A stretch of 64,000 nucleotides of DNA. It comes from Carya illinoinensis (lineage: Eukaryota > Streptophyta > Magnoliopsida > Fagales > Juglandaceae). Every line of letters begins with the position of its first letter. The first letter of the stretch is position 1. This document shows, piece by piece, positions 31,250 to 43,021 of the stretch. Both the position numbers and the translations under genes were made by a program. Location of the stretch: positions 17,523,001 through 17,587,000 of the forward strand of contig NC_056758.1 in NCBI RefSeq assembly GCF_018687715.1. Reading direction: 5' to 3'. The notes under the pieces are model-generated. The model had not been told where the DNA came from. It ran no database searches and saw only the letters and a program-made list of their open reading frames with translations.

Positions 31250-34200
31250 ATGAATAAAAGTTGGATGCATCTAGACGATAGATTTGGAAAAGATTACATA
31301 CCCTATGTGAGTGAAGTAAGAACTTTCTTTGATTTTGCAAGGGCCTCTGCTGATCATCGTTGTTACATTAAGTGTCTATGTCGAAGTTGTAAAAGATTGT
31401 GAACAGTATGGATTTAGGGTATACTTGATGGGTACTGCATGGTGAGCCGTATGCACAATCAGTGGATGGATTATTCGGTCATCCGAATTATTTACAACAC
31501 ATGGATGATGATTATGAGCGAGATGAGATGGATGAGATGTTGAGTGACATTGGAGCTTGAATGTTTATGGATGAGGTTGACGATAATGCCTCAAGTGGCC
31601 GAGGGACTGATTCTGAAAATTTTGTTACAATGTGGGAAGATGCAAAGCGCGAGCTTTATCAAGGCTGTACAAAACATTCTAAAATATCGTTTATTATACA
31701 GTTGCTTCACATTAAGTCATTGTGTGGGATGTCAACAAAAGCAATAAACATGGTATTAAACTTATTTAACAAGGTGCATCCCTAAGGGTTTGCATTGCTG
31801 AAGAACTTTTATGAAGCGAAACAGTTGAGAAAAGAATTAGGGTTTGAGTATAAGTCCATACATGCATACAAGAATGATTGTATTTTATTTTGAAAGGAGA
31901 ACGAGGAGAAACAAGCATGTCTTGTATGCGGAGAATCGAGGTGGAAGGGTAAGAAAAGCGTGCCAGTTAAGGTCTTGCGATATTTCCCATTGGGATCTAG
32001 GTTGCAAAAATTATATGTGTAAGAAAATACCTCACAATATGAAGTGGCACAAGGACAAATGAGTTAATAATGACGGATTTATGAGGCACTCAGCTAACTC
32101 ACTTGTTTGGCAATCTTTCGATAATCAGTATCCAGATTTTGGGATAGAAGCTCGAAACGTGCACCTAGGACTCACAACTGATGGATTCGACCCTTTTGGG
32201 AATATGAGTACAAGTTATAACACTTGGCCTATAGTGTTGATTCTGTACAATCTTCTACCATGGACGTGTATGAAGACGCCCAACTTTTTGATAACTTTAC
32301 TTATCCCCGGCCCGAGATCACCTGGGAATGACAATAACATATACATGCAACCGTTATTTGAAGAGCTAAAATAGTTGTGGGAAACAGGTGTTAGAACTTA
32401 TGATGCATCCACGTCAACAACTTTTCAGATGCATGTTGCAGTAATGTAGATGATAAATGACTTTCCAGCATATGGGAATCTTTCCGGCTGGAGTACTAAA
32501 GGGAAGTTAGTGTGTCCGACGTGTGATAAAAGAACTACTATTGAGTGATTAAAATATTCTCAAAAGTTGTGTTTCATAGGTCATCGACGTTATCTACCAG
32601 TAAATCATGCATGGAGAACAAACTGCACTAAGTTTGATGGGCGAGTAGAGGATAGAATTTTACCCAATGAGTTGTCTGGAAAGAGATACTGGAACAATTG
32701 GTAAATGTGGAAGTGAACAATTTTGGCAAAGGTCAGGGAAAGAACAAAAGAAAATGAGGCATAGCATAATTGAATTGGACAAAGCGTAGTATTTTTTTTT
32801 TACTTGCCGTACTGGTGGTCATGCATGTTGCGACATAGTTTGGATGTAATGCAAATAAAGAAGAATATTTGTGATAATATATTGGGTACATTGATGAGCA
32901 TTAATAAAAAGATGAAAGATACGATTAAGATGATGAAAGATCTTGAGAGAATGGAAATTAAACATAATCTGCATTTATGGGTAAAAGGTGATAGGGTGGT
33001 CATGCCGCATGCATGTTTTACGATGACAAGGGAGGAGATGATGGACTTCTGCAAATGATTGCAAGATGTGAAGCTACTAGATAGTTATGCTTCAAATATC
33101 AGTAGATGCATGAGCCTTGATGACTGAAAAATTGGTGGATTGAAAAGTTATGATGTCACGTATTTTTGTAGAAGATATTACTGGTGGGAATTCATGGGAA
33201 GCTAAAATCTGTTGTACGTGTCACCATAACTAAACTGTGTATGTTTTTTAAGGATTTGTGTGCTCGGGTAGTAAATCGAGATATGCTGTAGAAACTGGAA
33301 GAAGACATTGCTACTATACTATGTAAATTCGAGCAGATCTTTCAACCATCATTTTTTGATGTCATGGTCTATTTAGCAATACATTTACCCCTGGAGATAA
33401 TGTTAGGTGGACCAGTGCAGTTTCGTTGGATGTATCCAGTTGAAAGATATTTGGATCGATTGAAGCGCACTATTGGGAATAAAGCTAGAGCTGAGGGTTC
33501 AATAGCAGAGGCCTATATGCACGATGAATGGTTAACATTTTGCTATTTATATCTTCATGGTATTGAGACACAATTTAATCATCAAGAGCGAAATGCTAAT
33601 CTTGCAGCTCCACCTCCTCGTGACCTATCAGTATTTTCTCAAAATGTACGACCCTTGGGTGTACAAACGGGTTACGTTTACTTGATACAAAGTTGGATAA
33701 AGTTCGGTGGTACATGCTAAATAATTGTTGGGAGATTGTTCATTATCTCAGGTATGTTGTTGTAAAATGTTCAAATAATTTTAGCTTTAATGAGGTTACC
33801 TATAACTTTTGTTATAAAAAATAATATTATTTTGTACTTATATATAGTGAGCACATAGACAAACTTAAGATGGAAGGAATAGAGAATATAGTGGCAAAAC
33901 ACGAGGAAGAATTTTCTGGATGGTTTGAACATGTATAAACTAAACTCTATATAATATGTTAGATTATGAAAGTTTTAACTCTAGGTAATATTTAATAAAT
34001 AACATTATTTCAATTGTTAAATTTTGGAACAACGTGCTCATGATCCCAGATCAGTCACTTTTGAATTGTATGCATTGACCCGTAGTCCCTCAAATAGAAC
34101 ACTTCGATGTAGTGCATGTACGGTTCGAGGTTATAGATTCTATACTCTGGACCGTGAACATAGTAGAAAGACTCAAAACTGTGTTGTGTTGGTCGAGAGA

Positions 34201-34872
34201 AGTCATGAAACAGATGATATTGATTATTATGGTATCATTCATGATATTATTGGATTGAATATCTGGGTGAGTCTATAACATATATCTTTAAATGTGATTG
34301 GTGGGATCTAGGCGATGGTTGGATTTTGATATATAGGGATAATCATTTTACGAATGTCAATACTGCATCTAAATGACACGAAGATGATCCATTTGTATTG
34401 GCTTGTCAAGCTACTCGAATCTATTACTTTATTGATCCAATGAAAAGTGTTGATGAAGATAGTGGAGAGATAACTTGACGAGTTGTACAAAAATTTATCT
34501 CTCGAAATATATATGAAGCAGGAACGAGTGTAGATTACAATAATAGTCTAGATGAAGAGGACACTCCGATTGTAGAGGCCTACCGTGAAGATGGAGGGGG
34601 TATTAACTTATTTGTTGACCTCGGTGCACTCGAGTTGCTTCCCTTATGTAGAGATGATGTCCCACTTGTCCATCTCTACCTATCCGTATTAAATGATCAT
34701 TCAATTCAAGAAAGTGAGAAAGAAGAAGAAGATGAAAAAGAAGAAGACGAAGAAGAATCCGAGGGGGGGAGTGGATAAGGAGGACGAAGAAGAGGTTGAT
34801 GATGATGACGAAGATGTTATAGAAAGAGATTCTGAAGCAAGCATGGAAAATACATTCGATGATGAAGACTAA
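31250..34872 (+). pseudogene. CACTA transposase, TnpD/tnp2 type, broken
   Basis: The ATG at 31250 starts a Transpos_assoc-like N terminus (MNKSWMHLDDRFGKDY, then a Cys-rich CYIKCLCRSCK). The tnp2 transposase core follows (about 32090-32700: LGLTTDGFDPFG, PWTCMK, IPGPRSPGND). A DUF4218-like block (33364-33720, GGPVQFRWMYPVERY) and a DUF4216-like block (34024-34460, RFYTLDREHSRKT, DIDYYGIIHD) come next. The end is a Glu/Asp-rich C terminus with a stop near 34870. An intron fits about 33752-33846. Stops at 31400, 31782, 32372 and 32447 and later ones, mostly TGG or CAG turned into stops, kill it. This protein normally cuts the CACTA ends. Order and orientation, upstream of a TNP1-type gene, are classic for the superfamily. 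Confidence 0.9.
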
Positions 34873-34971
34873 AAGTACTAAAACTTTATTCATATAGGTG
34901 AGTATAGAATTTTATACTAAAATTAATTTCTTCTAATTAAATTTTTTTTATTTATATAATCATTTTCAAGT

Positions 34972-36597
34972 ATGCCGCCAAAAAGACAAAAAAGAAATGT
35001 GCCTCCACCACCAAGTCCAAGTCCCAGACCCATTGAAGACTCCCCACCTGAGGAATCCATTCCTGAAGATGAAGTTAACACTACAGAGAACGATGCACAG
35101 TCGACACCTACCAGTAAGAAAATGTCGTTGATAATTAATTATATAATTAATAATTTTGTCTAAATAACTATGTAACTATAAAAAATTTATATTATTATCT
35201 ATTAGTTGATGCATCCGCTCATCGCAATCGTGGCTATACACGCAGCATCTCACTTGGGAAAAATCAAAAGCACGGCAAACTAAAAGTCACAATTCCTGAT
35301 AATTCCACTGGAGGAGTGGATGATAGTGCAGCAGGACTTTCCTCCTAATTTTGGCACAGTAGTCCAAGCTTATGCTCCATTTTATGTGCACTCCTGGCGA
35401 GATGTGCTGAATGAGATTAAGGAGCACATTCGGAGTTGTGTGCTGGTGAGTTTACTTTGAGAGTTCATTTTTTCCACCTAGATTGGTATATCATATTTTT
35501 GACGTAATTAATTAGGATGAATTTGACCTCGACTTTAGCTGTGGCGAGGATTTGAGAACTATGAATGAGTTAATGGCTACATTATTCCGATGTCATGACC
35601 ACTTCAAGATGTTTGAGACGTTTAAAGAGGTTACACAGTCCCCTTTCGAGCAGATGAAGTTAGACAACTGGATAAAGTGTTGTGATCTTTGTGCATCTCC
35701 AAAATATCAATTATTCTAGATTTATTTCCTTTAATTATTTACATTTGTATTTGTTATTTATATTATATGTATATATATTACAATTAACATTCTTAATTAA
35801 TTTTATAGCACTTAAGTTCTACAAATGCACATAATATATCTGCTCTGACTATTCACCTCGTGCTGGTTCAAGATCAATCCATCGTCTTGCTGAAAAAATG
35901 GTAATTAATAAACTATATAATTCATTTATTTTCATGTTATTCTTATAAAATTGCTAAGGTCATTTTGTTAAAAACATGATGATCCTAAAAACTTTTCCCT
36001 CATTCATGTCCATACTGTTACTCATACTAATGAGTATAGTGAGTGAATGGATCCTGCCGCTGCAATTAATTATGTAAGTGGTGTTCCTTTTATTAAATAA
36101 ATTATGCAACATGTGAATAGTTTACTTTTTATTTGTATTTCTTTCAATACATTACTTATTGTGTGTTTTGATCTTTCAAACTACAGGAAAAAATGATGGA
36201 AATGCAGTCAGCTTGGGGAATCCTCTCCTAGTGACATAGACATTTTCACGCAAGTGCTCGGACCCAACTCTAGCATGGCAAGAGGTTTGGGACGATCTTT
36301 CAAGCATTCTGGTTCATCTTCCTCAACCTCATCGACTTCACAAATTAATAATCTTACCAAAGATTTAGAAGCTACACGACGCGAGAATGAGTATATGAGG
36401 TCCAGACAGTAAGAGTTGGAGTCCCTCTTAGAGCAACAGTCCCATTTAGAGACACTTTTGTAGGACCAACAAAGAGACCAGGAAATAAGAATCCGTAGTA
36501 AGGTCCAAGAGCAAGTGCAGCAGGAGATGATGCAGCAAATGGAGCGTGTTATCTCATTACAACAGAATCGTGGTGGACGAGAAAAGAAAAAGAAATG
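34972..36597 (+). pseudogene. CACTA TNP1/Ptta-type protein (Transposase_24-like), multi-exon, degraded
   Basis: Exon 1 starts at the ATG 34972 with a basic then Pro-rich, acidic N terminus (MPPKRQKRN; PPPPSPSPRP) and ends at a GTAAG donor near 35112. Later exons encode FGTVVQAYAPFYVHSWRD (about 35340), DEFDLDFSCGEDLR and MKLDNWIKCCDLCASPKYQ (about 35520-35700), and SPRAGSRSIHRLAEKM (about 35850). The last exon (about 36186-36597) holds FTQVLGPNSS and a Gln/Glu-rich coiled coil. The series is diagnostic of plant Ptta/En-Spm TNP1-like proteins, which bind the subterminal repeats. At least two stops in the coiled-coil exon and a frame problem in exon 2 indicate decay. It follows the tnp2 gene by about 100 bases in the same direction. 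Confidence 0.82.
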
Positions 36598-36739
36598 AAT
36601 TTTACCAGTGTGTTAAATTTTAATATCTAATTTGAAAACAGTTGCAAATATTGTTGGTTGTAAAATATGTTATGTAATATGATACAATTGGTATAATTGG
36701 TATGTTTTTTAATTGGATGAGTTTAGTATTTCTTATATG

Positions 36740-37383
36740 TACGTTCGAATGTAAATAAAATACGTTTGAATAGTATTTCACATTCGAACACACATTCGAA
36801 CGTAACTATACAAAATTATAACAAAACGTTCAAACATTCACACTGTCAAATGAACATAACGTTCAAATGTTTAAACGTTTAATGTTCCAAACCTCCAAAT
36901 GTACTTCTTGCGTTTGAACTCTACTTTCTTAACATTTGAATGAACGTCCGAACGTTATGATACATACGTTCGGGCATTGGTCGGTTTACATTGGAATCTA
37001 AATTCAAACGTAACGTTCGGACTTATAAATGTTCGAACATAAATATGATACATTTGAACTATAATCAACAAACTTTATCTTCTCTCATTTGGATGTCAAT
37101 TGGTCTAATTTATGTTCGAACGTTAAATTTTACGTTCGAACGTAATTTTCTATGACAGATTCTAACCATCACAAAAAAGGAAACGTTCGAACGTTATATC
37201 AAATGACACACCACCAACTGTCACTAAAAGATTTCAGTGACGGTTGTACAGTAAGCTGTCACCAAATGTATTCTGTGACGGTCATGGTAACGATTTATAA
37301 CCATCACCTAATGTGTTTCGTGACGTTTTGGTCATTTCTTGTGACAGTTTCATCTGTCACTAAATCCAATTTTTGTTGTAGTG
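36740..37383 (+). repeat. Right subterminal and terminal repeats of the CACTA
   Basis: From 36740 to 37195 there are many ACGTTCGAACGTT-type motifs. From about 37200 to 37365 a GTGACGGTT/GTCACTAAA family is repeated about five times with alternating orientation. The end reads TTTTTGTTGTAGTG. It mirrors the left end. Confidence 0.8.
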
Positions 37384-37740
37384 TTTGGCCCATTATCAAC
37401 TCATTATTAGCCACAACTCTAGATTTGATGTTCTAGTTGGCAATCACTTCATCATAAACACCACTTTTATCATCTCATCAACGACCAATCAACGAATATG
37501 AAGGTTATACCCAAATTTTAAACTCAAAGTTCAATACCTTGAGTTTAAGAAAATGTTGAAGATAATATCAAAACAATAATTACATAATTATCAAATCAAC
37601 TGATTTGATTTTCAAATTTTGTATTCTATGACACTGAAAATAGTAAAAATGTAGCCCTTAAATTCTCTATCCTTATTTTTATTCTTCTCCAGCCATCTTC
37701 TTTTCTATTATATTTTTTTTATGGCTTACAAACAAGGTTA
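37384..37740 (+). repeat. 3' internal end and 3' LTR of the TRIM-like element
   Basis: Sequence before 37551 matches 56953-57132 (GCCCATTATC, GCCAATCACTTCA, CATCAACTCATCAA-type words). TGTTGAAGATAATATCAAA at 37551 starts a shortened LTR ending in CATCTTCTTTTCTATTATATT. It pairs with the copy at 610-877. Confidence 0.5.
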
Positions 37741-38460
37741 GATGAAGTCATCTAAAGTTTTTTAAGGTGCATCTAATTTTTTTAAGGTGCCCACAAGAAG
37801 ATTATTTAACTCTTCCAAGACAACTTTCAGCACATTAATTTCATTTGAAATATTTTTATTTGTTAAAAAGTTTTACGTGCCCTAATTTCTTTGTTTTAAT
37901 TATCCTTTAGTTTTTCAGATTTGTAAGGTTTCTTCTATTTTCTCAACAATTCTCCTATATTTGCACCTATTTCTTTGTCATTAAAGAAATTTCAAATTCT
38001 CATGATAATTTCTTTTTCACATCTCAATAGCCAAGACGATCTTTTGGTCCCTTTTTACAACTTTTTCTTCTTCTTTTTCTTTGGTGCATATGCAAGCAGG
38101 TAGATACATTTTGAAGAAAACAAACCATGCGGTATATTAACAATGTCATTTCTACAATTTGTTAAATTTTTCCTTTCAAGTCTTCCACTTGCTTATTTTG
38201 ACTAGTTTCATTAGTACATTTATGCCACCACTAAGTTAATTTTAGTTAGGAATTAGAATTTATGCGTGATGCGTTCGAACCTATCACGTATTATATTTTA
38301 AAAAATATATATATATTAATAAAAATATGAGCATTTATTTATAAATAAATTTACAGTTATAATAGGAAAAAGAATAGGTATGGGATCAAGGTCTCAATCT
38401 TGATAAGGTGGGGTTGTGACAATTTACCTATTAACTATTGAAATTGTTCTAATTCTAAGT
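37741..38460. other. AT-rich stretch without recognisable genes
   Basis: No open frame of note and no element ends recognised. Several long T/A runs and the word GGTGC repeated near 37765-37790. Confidence 0.4.
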
Positions 38461-41400
38461 TATTTGAAAATCAAGAATATGCCTCCTCCCCGAAGTGTTA
38501 ATGACGTGCAAAATCTTGCCAACAAGTTAGCAACCCTCAACCGATTCATGTCATAGTCAATAGATAAATGCTTGTCTTTCTTTAAAGTACTCTGGAAAGC
38601 CCACTACTGGAACGAGGAATGTGATGCAGCATTCACCATGCTGAAGCAATACCTAACCAACCCTCCATTGCTTAGCTAGTCCTAGTACGAAGAAACACTA
38701 ACATTGTACCTATCCGTCTCCCCACAAGCGGTTTCCTCAGCCCTGGTGCTAGAGGACAACGGGGTCCAGACACCAGTCTACTAAGTAAGCCGGGCATACA
38801 AAGGAGCAGAAATCAGGTACACTAGGGTGGAATAGCTCACCTCCATGCTGATAATAACCACTCGCAGGTTCCAACCATCTTTCCAAGCACACTCGATCAA
38901 GGTTATCACAGAAGCCCCCCTACAAAAGGCCTTACAACAGCCGGATGCCTCAAGTCGCCTCACGAACTTGGTAGTGGAACTAAGCAAATTTGGCATTGAG
39001 TATGCCCCATGTGCCTCCTTAACAGGGCAAGTCTTGGCTGACTTCATCGCTAAATTCTCTAGCTTCCTCGACGAAGAAGGATATGTACTGCTTATGAAGC
39101 CCTAGCAAGTCTTCGTTGACGGCTCCCCTTGCTGAACTAGAGGGGGAGTGGGGGTACATATCATTATGGATGAAGGCGAGTAATTGAGCTGAAATATTGC
39201 ATGTTTTAGCTATTTAAAACCAATGTATTTTAAATTCTTCGTGACACTATTATTGGTTTTAGATGGAAAAATGATTTTTAAGCATAAATACGAGTTGTGA
39301 TTTTTAATTGATTGATATCATATTTATGCTTAATTTTATAATTATGATTTAATGGGACAATATTTCCTCACATATATAGTCTGTTTTTGATAATCTATTT
39401 TTCTTTTAATTTATTTTTGAGTATTATTTCTTTCTTCTTATTTTCAGTTTAAATAAAATTCAAATGAGATCCGGTTGGAACTTTTGACCAAAAGTGCATA
39501 TTAATTGAGAGGAATGAAGAGAAGGAAGGACTTAATTGGGCAGCTACTTGTTTGGCTTAACTTTCATCGGTTGGTGCAGCTAAATTAAGGTAAGGAACAT
39601 GTGATGGATTGGAAGAGAAGTCGTTTGAAGTGTGAAGACATGCTTGAGTTTTCAACCAAGTGTGAATTGAAGATGGAATTCGGCTGGTTAATTTGATTGG
39701 AGGAAGAGGGGGTTTGAGTGGAGTAGATAGATGCCGTGCATTACTTGACTTGGAGGAAGGGCAGCACCAACTTGAGGCAGCCATCTAAAGATATATATAT
39801 ATATATCTATATATGTGTGTGGCTGGACGGCAGAAATTGAAAAGGTGAAGAGAAGAGATAAGAGAAGTCGGCTGGAGTACCATAAATATATTGTTGGATG
39901 AAGAAAAGAAATGTCGTGCTTGACTTGTGAAGAGAAGAGATAAGAGAAGTGTCGTGCTTGAAGTAGAGTGCCATATTCAACAAGAGAAGTCGGCTGAAGT
40001 GAATTGTGATTGGAGGAGGGAGTTTGGACTGACTAGAAGCAGATATATATATATTGCTAAACGTAAATAGAGATAAAAAGGGGGAGCAATTGGTGGGTGT
40101 AGGGTGAGAAGGTTACGTGAGTGAGAGGGTTACGTGGGTAGAGAGGGACGTGTAAGGAAGTGAAGGAAAAATGCGTTGCTTGGGTTTGAGTGAGGTGTCA
40201 GTCATTTGGTTGGTAGTTAAGGGCAGGGTGTTGGTCGGTTTGGGATATTTGGCTGGGTAGAGGGAGACGTATAAGGAGTTTCCAGATTTTCTTTGGGGTT
40301 GATGTGGAAAGAAGTTGATGTGGGGGATGGATTTGAAGGGAGCCGGCTGGAGTAATCTAATTGGATGGGATTTATTTTGGTGGAGAGAGGAACATGAGGA
40401 GATTGGTGCTTGAGTTTAACGTGGAGTTGAAGTGGTTGGAGTTTTATTTTTGCTTCTTCATGTTTTTCGTTTGGCATCTGGTGGGGTTGCAGCTTCTTCT
40501 TGATGAATTTCTTTTAGTTTCAATTTCTGTTTTATGCATTTTAGTAACGTCTTGAGCTTTATTCTTTCAACGTTGACTAGATTCTAAATTTTGTTGTTTC
40601 TAAATTGCTGCCTAGTATTTCTTGTATTTCATTTTAGTTTTCTAATGAATAATATTTATATGATTTCTATAGCACTTATAATAAATATGATTGGCTAAAT
40701 TCCCATACTAAGGTTAGAGGTGAAGTTTAATGATTTAAATATTATTTTTGGATCCACGTAAAATTTATTCTGCGAGCTTGATCGATTGAAGGATTTTATT
40801 GGATATTTTGATTATCTATATACTCATCTTGATTCATTGTGATTTCCGAATACAGTGAATGCTTGAAGAATCCCTGTGGTATTCAAATTGATTTGTGAAT
40901 GTTTTAATTATCAATCGTTCACGCTCAATCATAAACGACTATTTTTCTTGATCTTAAATGTTAAATTTTTCAATTAAACAGAATCATTATTCTAGTTTAA
41001 TTGAAGTAAATCGATCGGAAACAATATCATAAATTATTAAACGGATCCTCAAAACCTTTGTCTTTTTCCATATCAATTCATTTTATCATTTTAGTTTGAT
41101 TCAGTTATTTTATCAATCTTCATTTGATTGCACGTTTCTTTTAGTAATTTTGTTTCATTGTCTGAATTTATTTTCTTTATCACAAAAGTCAATCCCTGTG
41201 GATTCGATCCTGTAAGATACTACAACACCTGTATACTTGCAGGTAAAACTACACTAAATTTTTGGTTCATTAATTTGAGTCAAAGTTTAGGCGCAACAGC
41301 GAGGAGCATGACTACGCCATCAAGCTGGCATTTAAAACCACCAATAACGAGGAGAAGTATGAGGCGCTCTTCCTCGGCATGACCATATCAAGATCCTTAG

Positions 41401-42865
41401 GTGTGGAGGAAGTGGAATTCAGGGCGGACTCACAAGTAGTAATTAGTCAAGTAAAAGGAGAATTCGTGGCGAAGAGTGAAGAACTGAAAAAGTACCTGGC
41501 ATTGGTGCAAGCTGAGCACCCTCGATTTTGATACTTCCAGATCCAACAAATCCCCAAAGCGAAAAATGATAAGGCAAATAAGCTAGTGAAGACAACTTCT
41601 AGGCAAGAATCTACCCCATTACCAAAGTCAACTATCCTTAAGACCATAGAGGTGCTCACTGTAGGGATTGAGCTGCTAGAAGTAGGACCAGGTGTATCCG
41701 AGTCGGCACAGGACATCTAGCGGTACCTGAATGACAATAAGGTACTTGACAGTAGAGAAAGGGAGAGAAAGATGAGATACCAGGCAGCACGGTATATCAT
41801 AGTCGATGGAATGTTATACCGTAGGGGGTACAGTGCCCCCTACTAAGATGCAAATCACACAAGCAGGCCCAGCAAGTACTGGTTGAGATACAAGAGGGAA
41901 TTTGTGGGGAACATATCGAAGGGAGGGTGCTAGTGGGGAAGGCAATGCAGGCCAAGTATTACTGGCCACATGCTCTGAAAGATGCTAAGGAATACATGCA
42001 GACATGTAATAAATGCCAGGAATACGTGGGAATCATCCATTGTCTACCAATGGAACTAGCGCCAATAGTCTCTCCCTGGCCATTCGCTTATTGGGAAGTC
42101 AACCTGATGAGGCCCTTTCCCCCTATGGAAGGAGGGCTAAAATTCATAGTGGTGGCAGTGCACTACTTCACCAAGTGGGTCGAGGTCAAAGCACAGAAAA
42201 TGATTACGGCCAATAACATTACTCGCTTCCTATAGAAGAGCATCATTTGCCAATTTAGAGTGCCCCACTGCATTGTGTCTAATAATGGAAGATTGGTGCT
42301 GGGACCTATGGATCAAGTTTCAGTACTCTTCCCCATGACATCCTCCTTCGAATGGTCAAGTGGAAGCCACCAACAAAACCCTATTGCCGATACTAAAGAA
42401 GAAGTTGAATGGTCGGAAAGGGGCAAGGGCGGCCATCTAGTGGGCCTACCGGGAGACTAAGAGGACGCTGACCAACAAAACCCCGTTCACCTTGGTGTAT
42501 GGTCACGAGGCTATGCCGCCGGTGCGACATCCCAACTTACCGAGTGTGCCACTACGAGCAACACTCCAATGACCAATGCCTGCAAGAACAACTTGACTTA
42601 GTAGAAGAGGTCGAGCCGACGATGGCAGCATACCGAAAAAGAGTGTAGCACTGCTTCAATCAAAGGGTGCCTCTGAGATTGTTCAAGGTAGGAGACCTCA
42701 TATTAAAATAAACGGGGGTAGCAGCAAAGGAGAAAGTTAAGCTCGGACCATAGTGGGAAGGCCCCTACGTGGTGGTCACCGGCAATCGCCCTGGGGAGTA
42801 CTGGCTGAGGGACTCTAGCGGGAATGAATTGCAGCACCCATAGAATGCTAAACATCTACGAATGT
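38461..42865 (+). pseudogene. Tat-lineage Ty3/gypsy pol fragment (RT end, two RNase H domains, integrase), split by a solo LTR
   Basis: Starts abruptly with MPPPRSVNDVQNLANKLATLNRFMS, the end of an RT/RNase H connection, so the element is 5'-truncated. A first RNase H (about 38680-39070, LYLSVSPQAVSSALVLE, ADFIAKF) is followed by a second, archaeal-type RNase H (VFVDGSPC...GGVGVHI | HDYAIKLAFKTTNNEEKYEAL), the hallmark of the Tat lineage. Integrase follows at about 41700-42340 (YYWPHALKDA, TCNKCQEY, YFTKWVE), then a GPY/F-like end (GPYVVVTGNRPGEYWL). Two integrase catalytic Asp residues read Asn (EVNLM near 42100, SNNG near 42280) and many stops occur. The solo LTR at 39181-41298 interrupts the second RNase H but leaves the frame continuous. 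Confidence 0.85.
39181..41298 (+). mobile_element. Solo LTR (Athila-like) inside the Tat RNase H
   Basis: 2118 bases starting TAATTGAGCTG and ending TTTAGGCGCAACA, flanked by an exact 5-bp duplication GCGAG (39176-39180 and 41299-41303). The 3' end contains CAATCCCTGTGGATTCGATCC about 110 bases before the end, a signature I associate with Athila/Tat-type plant LTRs. Only one LTR copy is present with no primer site or coding sequence after it, so it arose by LTR-LTR recombination. The small ORFs inside are not genes. Confidence 0.82.
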
Positions 42866-43021
42866 TTTACTGATGAAGCTCATGACATGCATTTGTATTT
42901 TCTTGTTATTATCAACCCTATGGATGCTTGTGTAATTATCATTAATGAGAAATGCGTGACTATTTTAGGAACTATATGTCGAAGAATGAGATCCTTGTGT
43001 TCCTGCTAATTACCCTTCCAT

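Larger units (their letters stand above)
1180..37383 (+). mobile_element. Composite CACTA (En/Spm-type) DNA transposon, 36.2 kb, with nested insertions
   Basis: The left end reads CACTACAACAAAT at 1180 and the right end reads TTTTTGTTGTAGTG finishing at 37383. These are perfect inverted termini of the CACTA class. The 3-bp target duplication TTT is present on both sides (1177-1179 and 37384-37386), as expected for this superfamily. Both ends carry subterminal repeats, and between them lie tnp2-type and TNP1-type transposase genes on the plus strand near the right end. Most of the length is later cargo: a LINE, a pararetrovirus and two chromoviruses. Without the cargo the element would be roughly 10 kb, normal for an autonomous CACTA. 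The transposase is broken, so the copy cannot move by itself, although its ends look intact and could be mobilised in trans. Confidence 0.9.
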
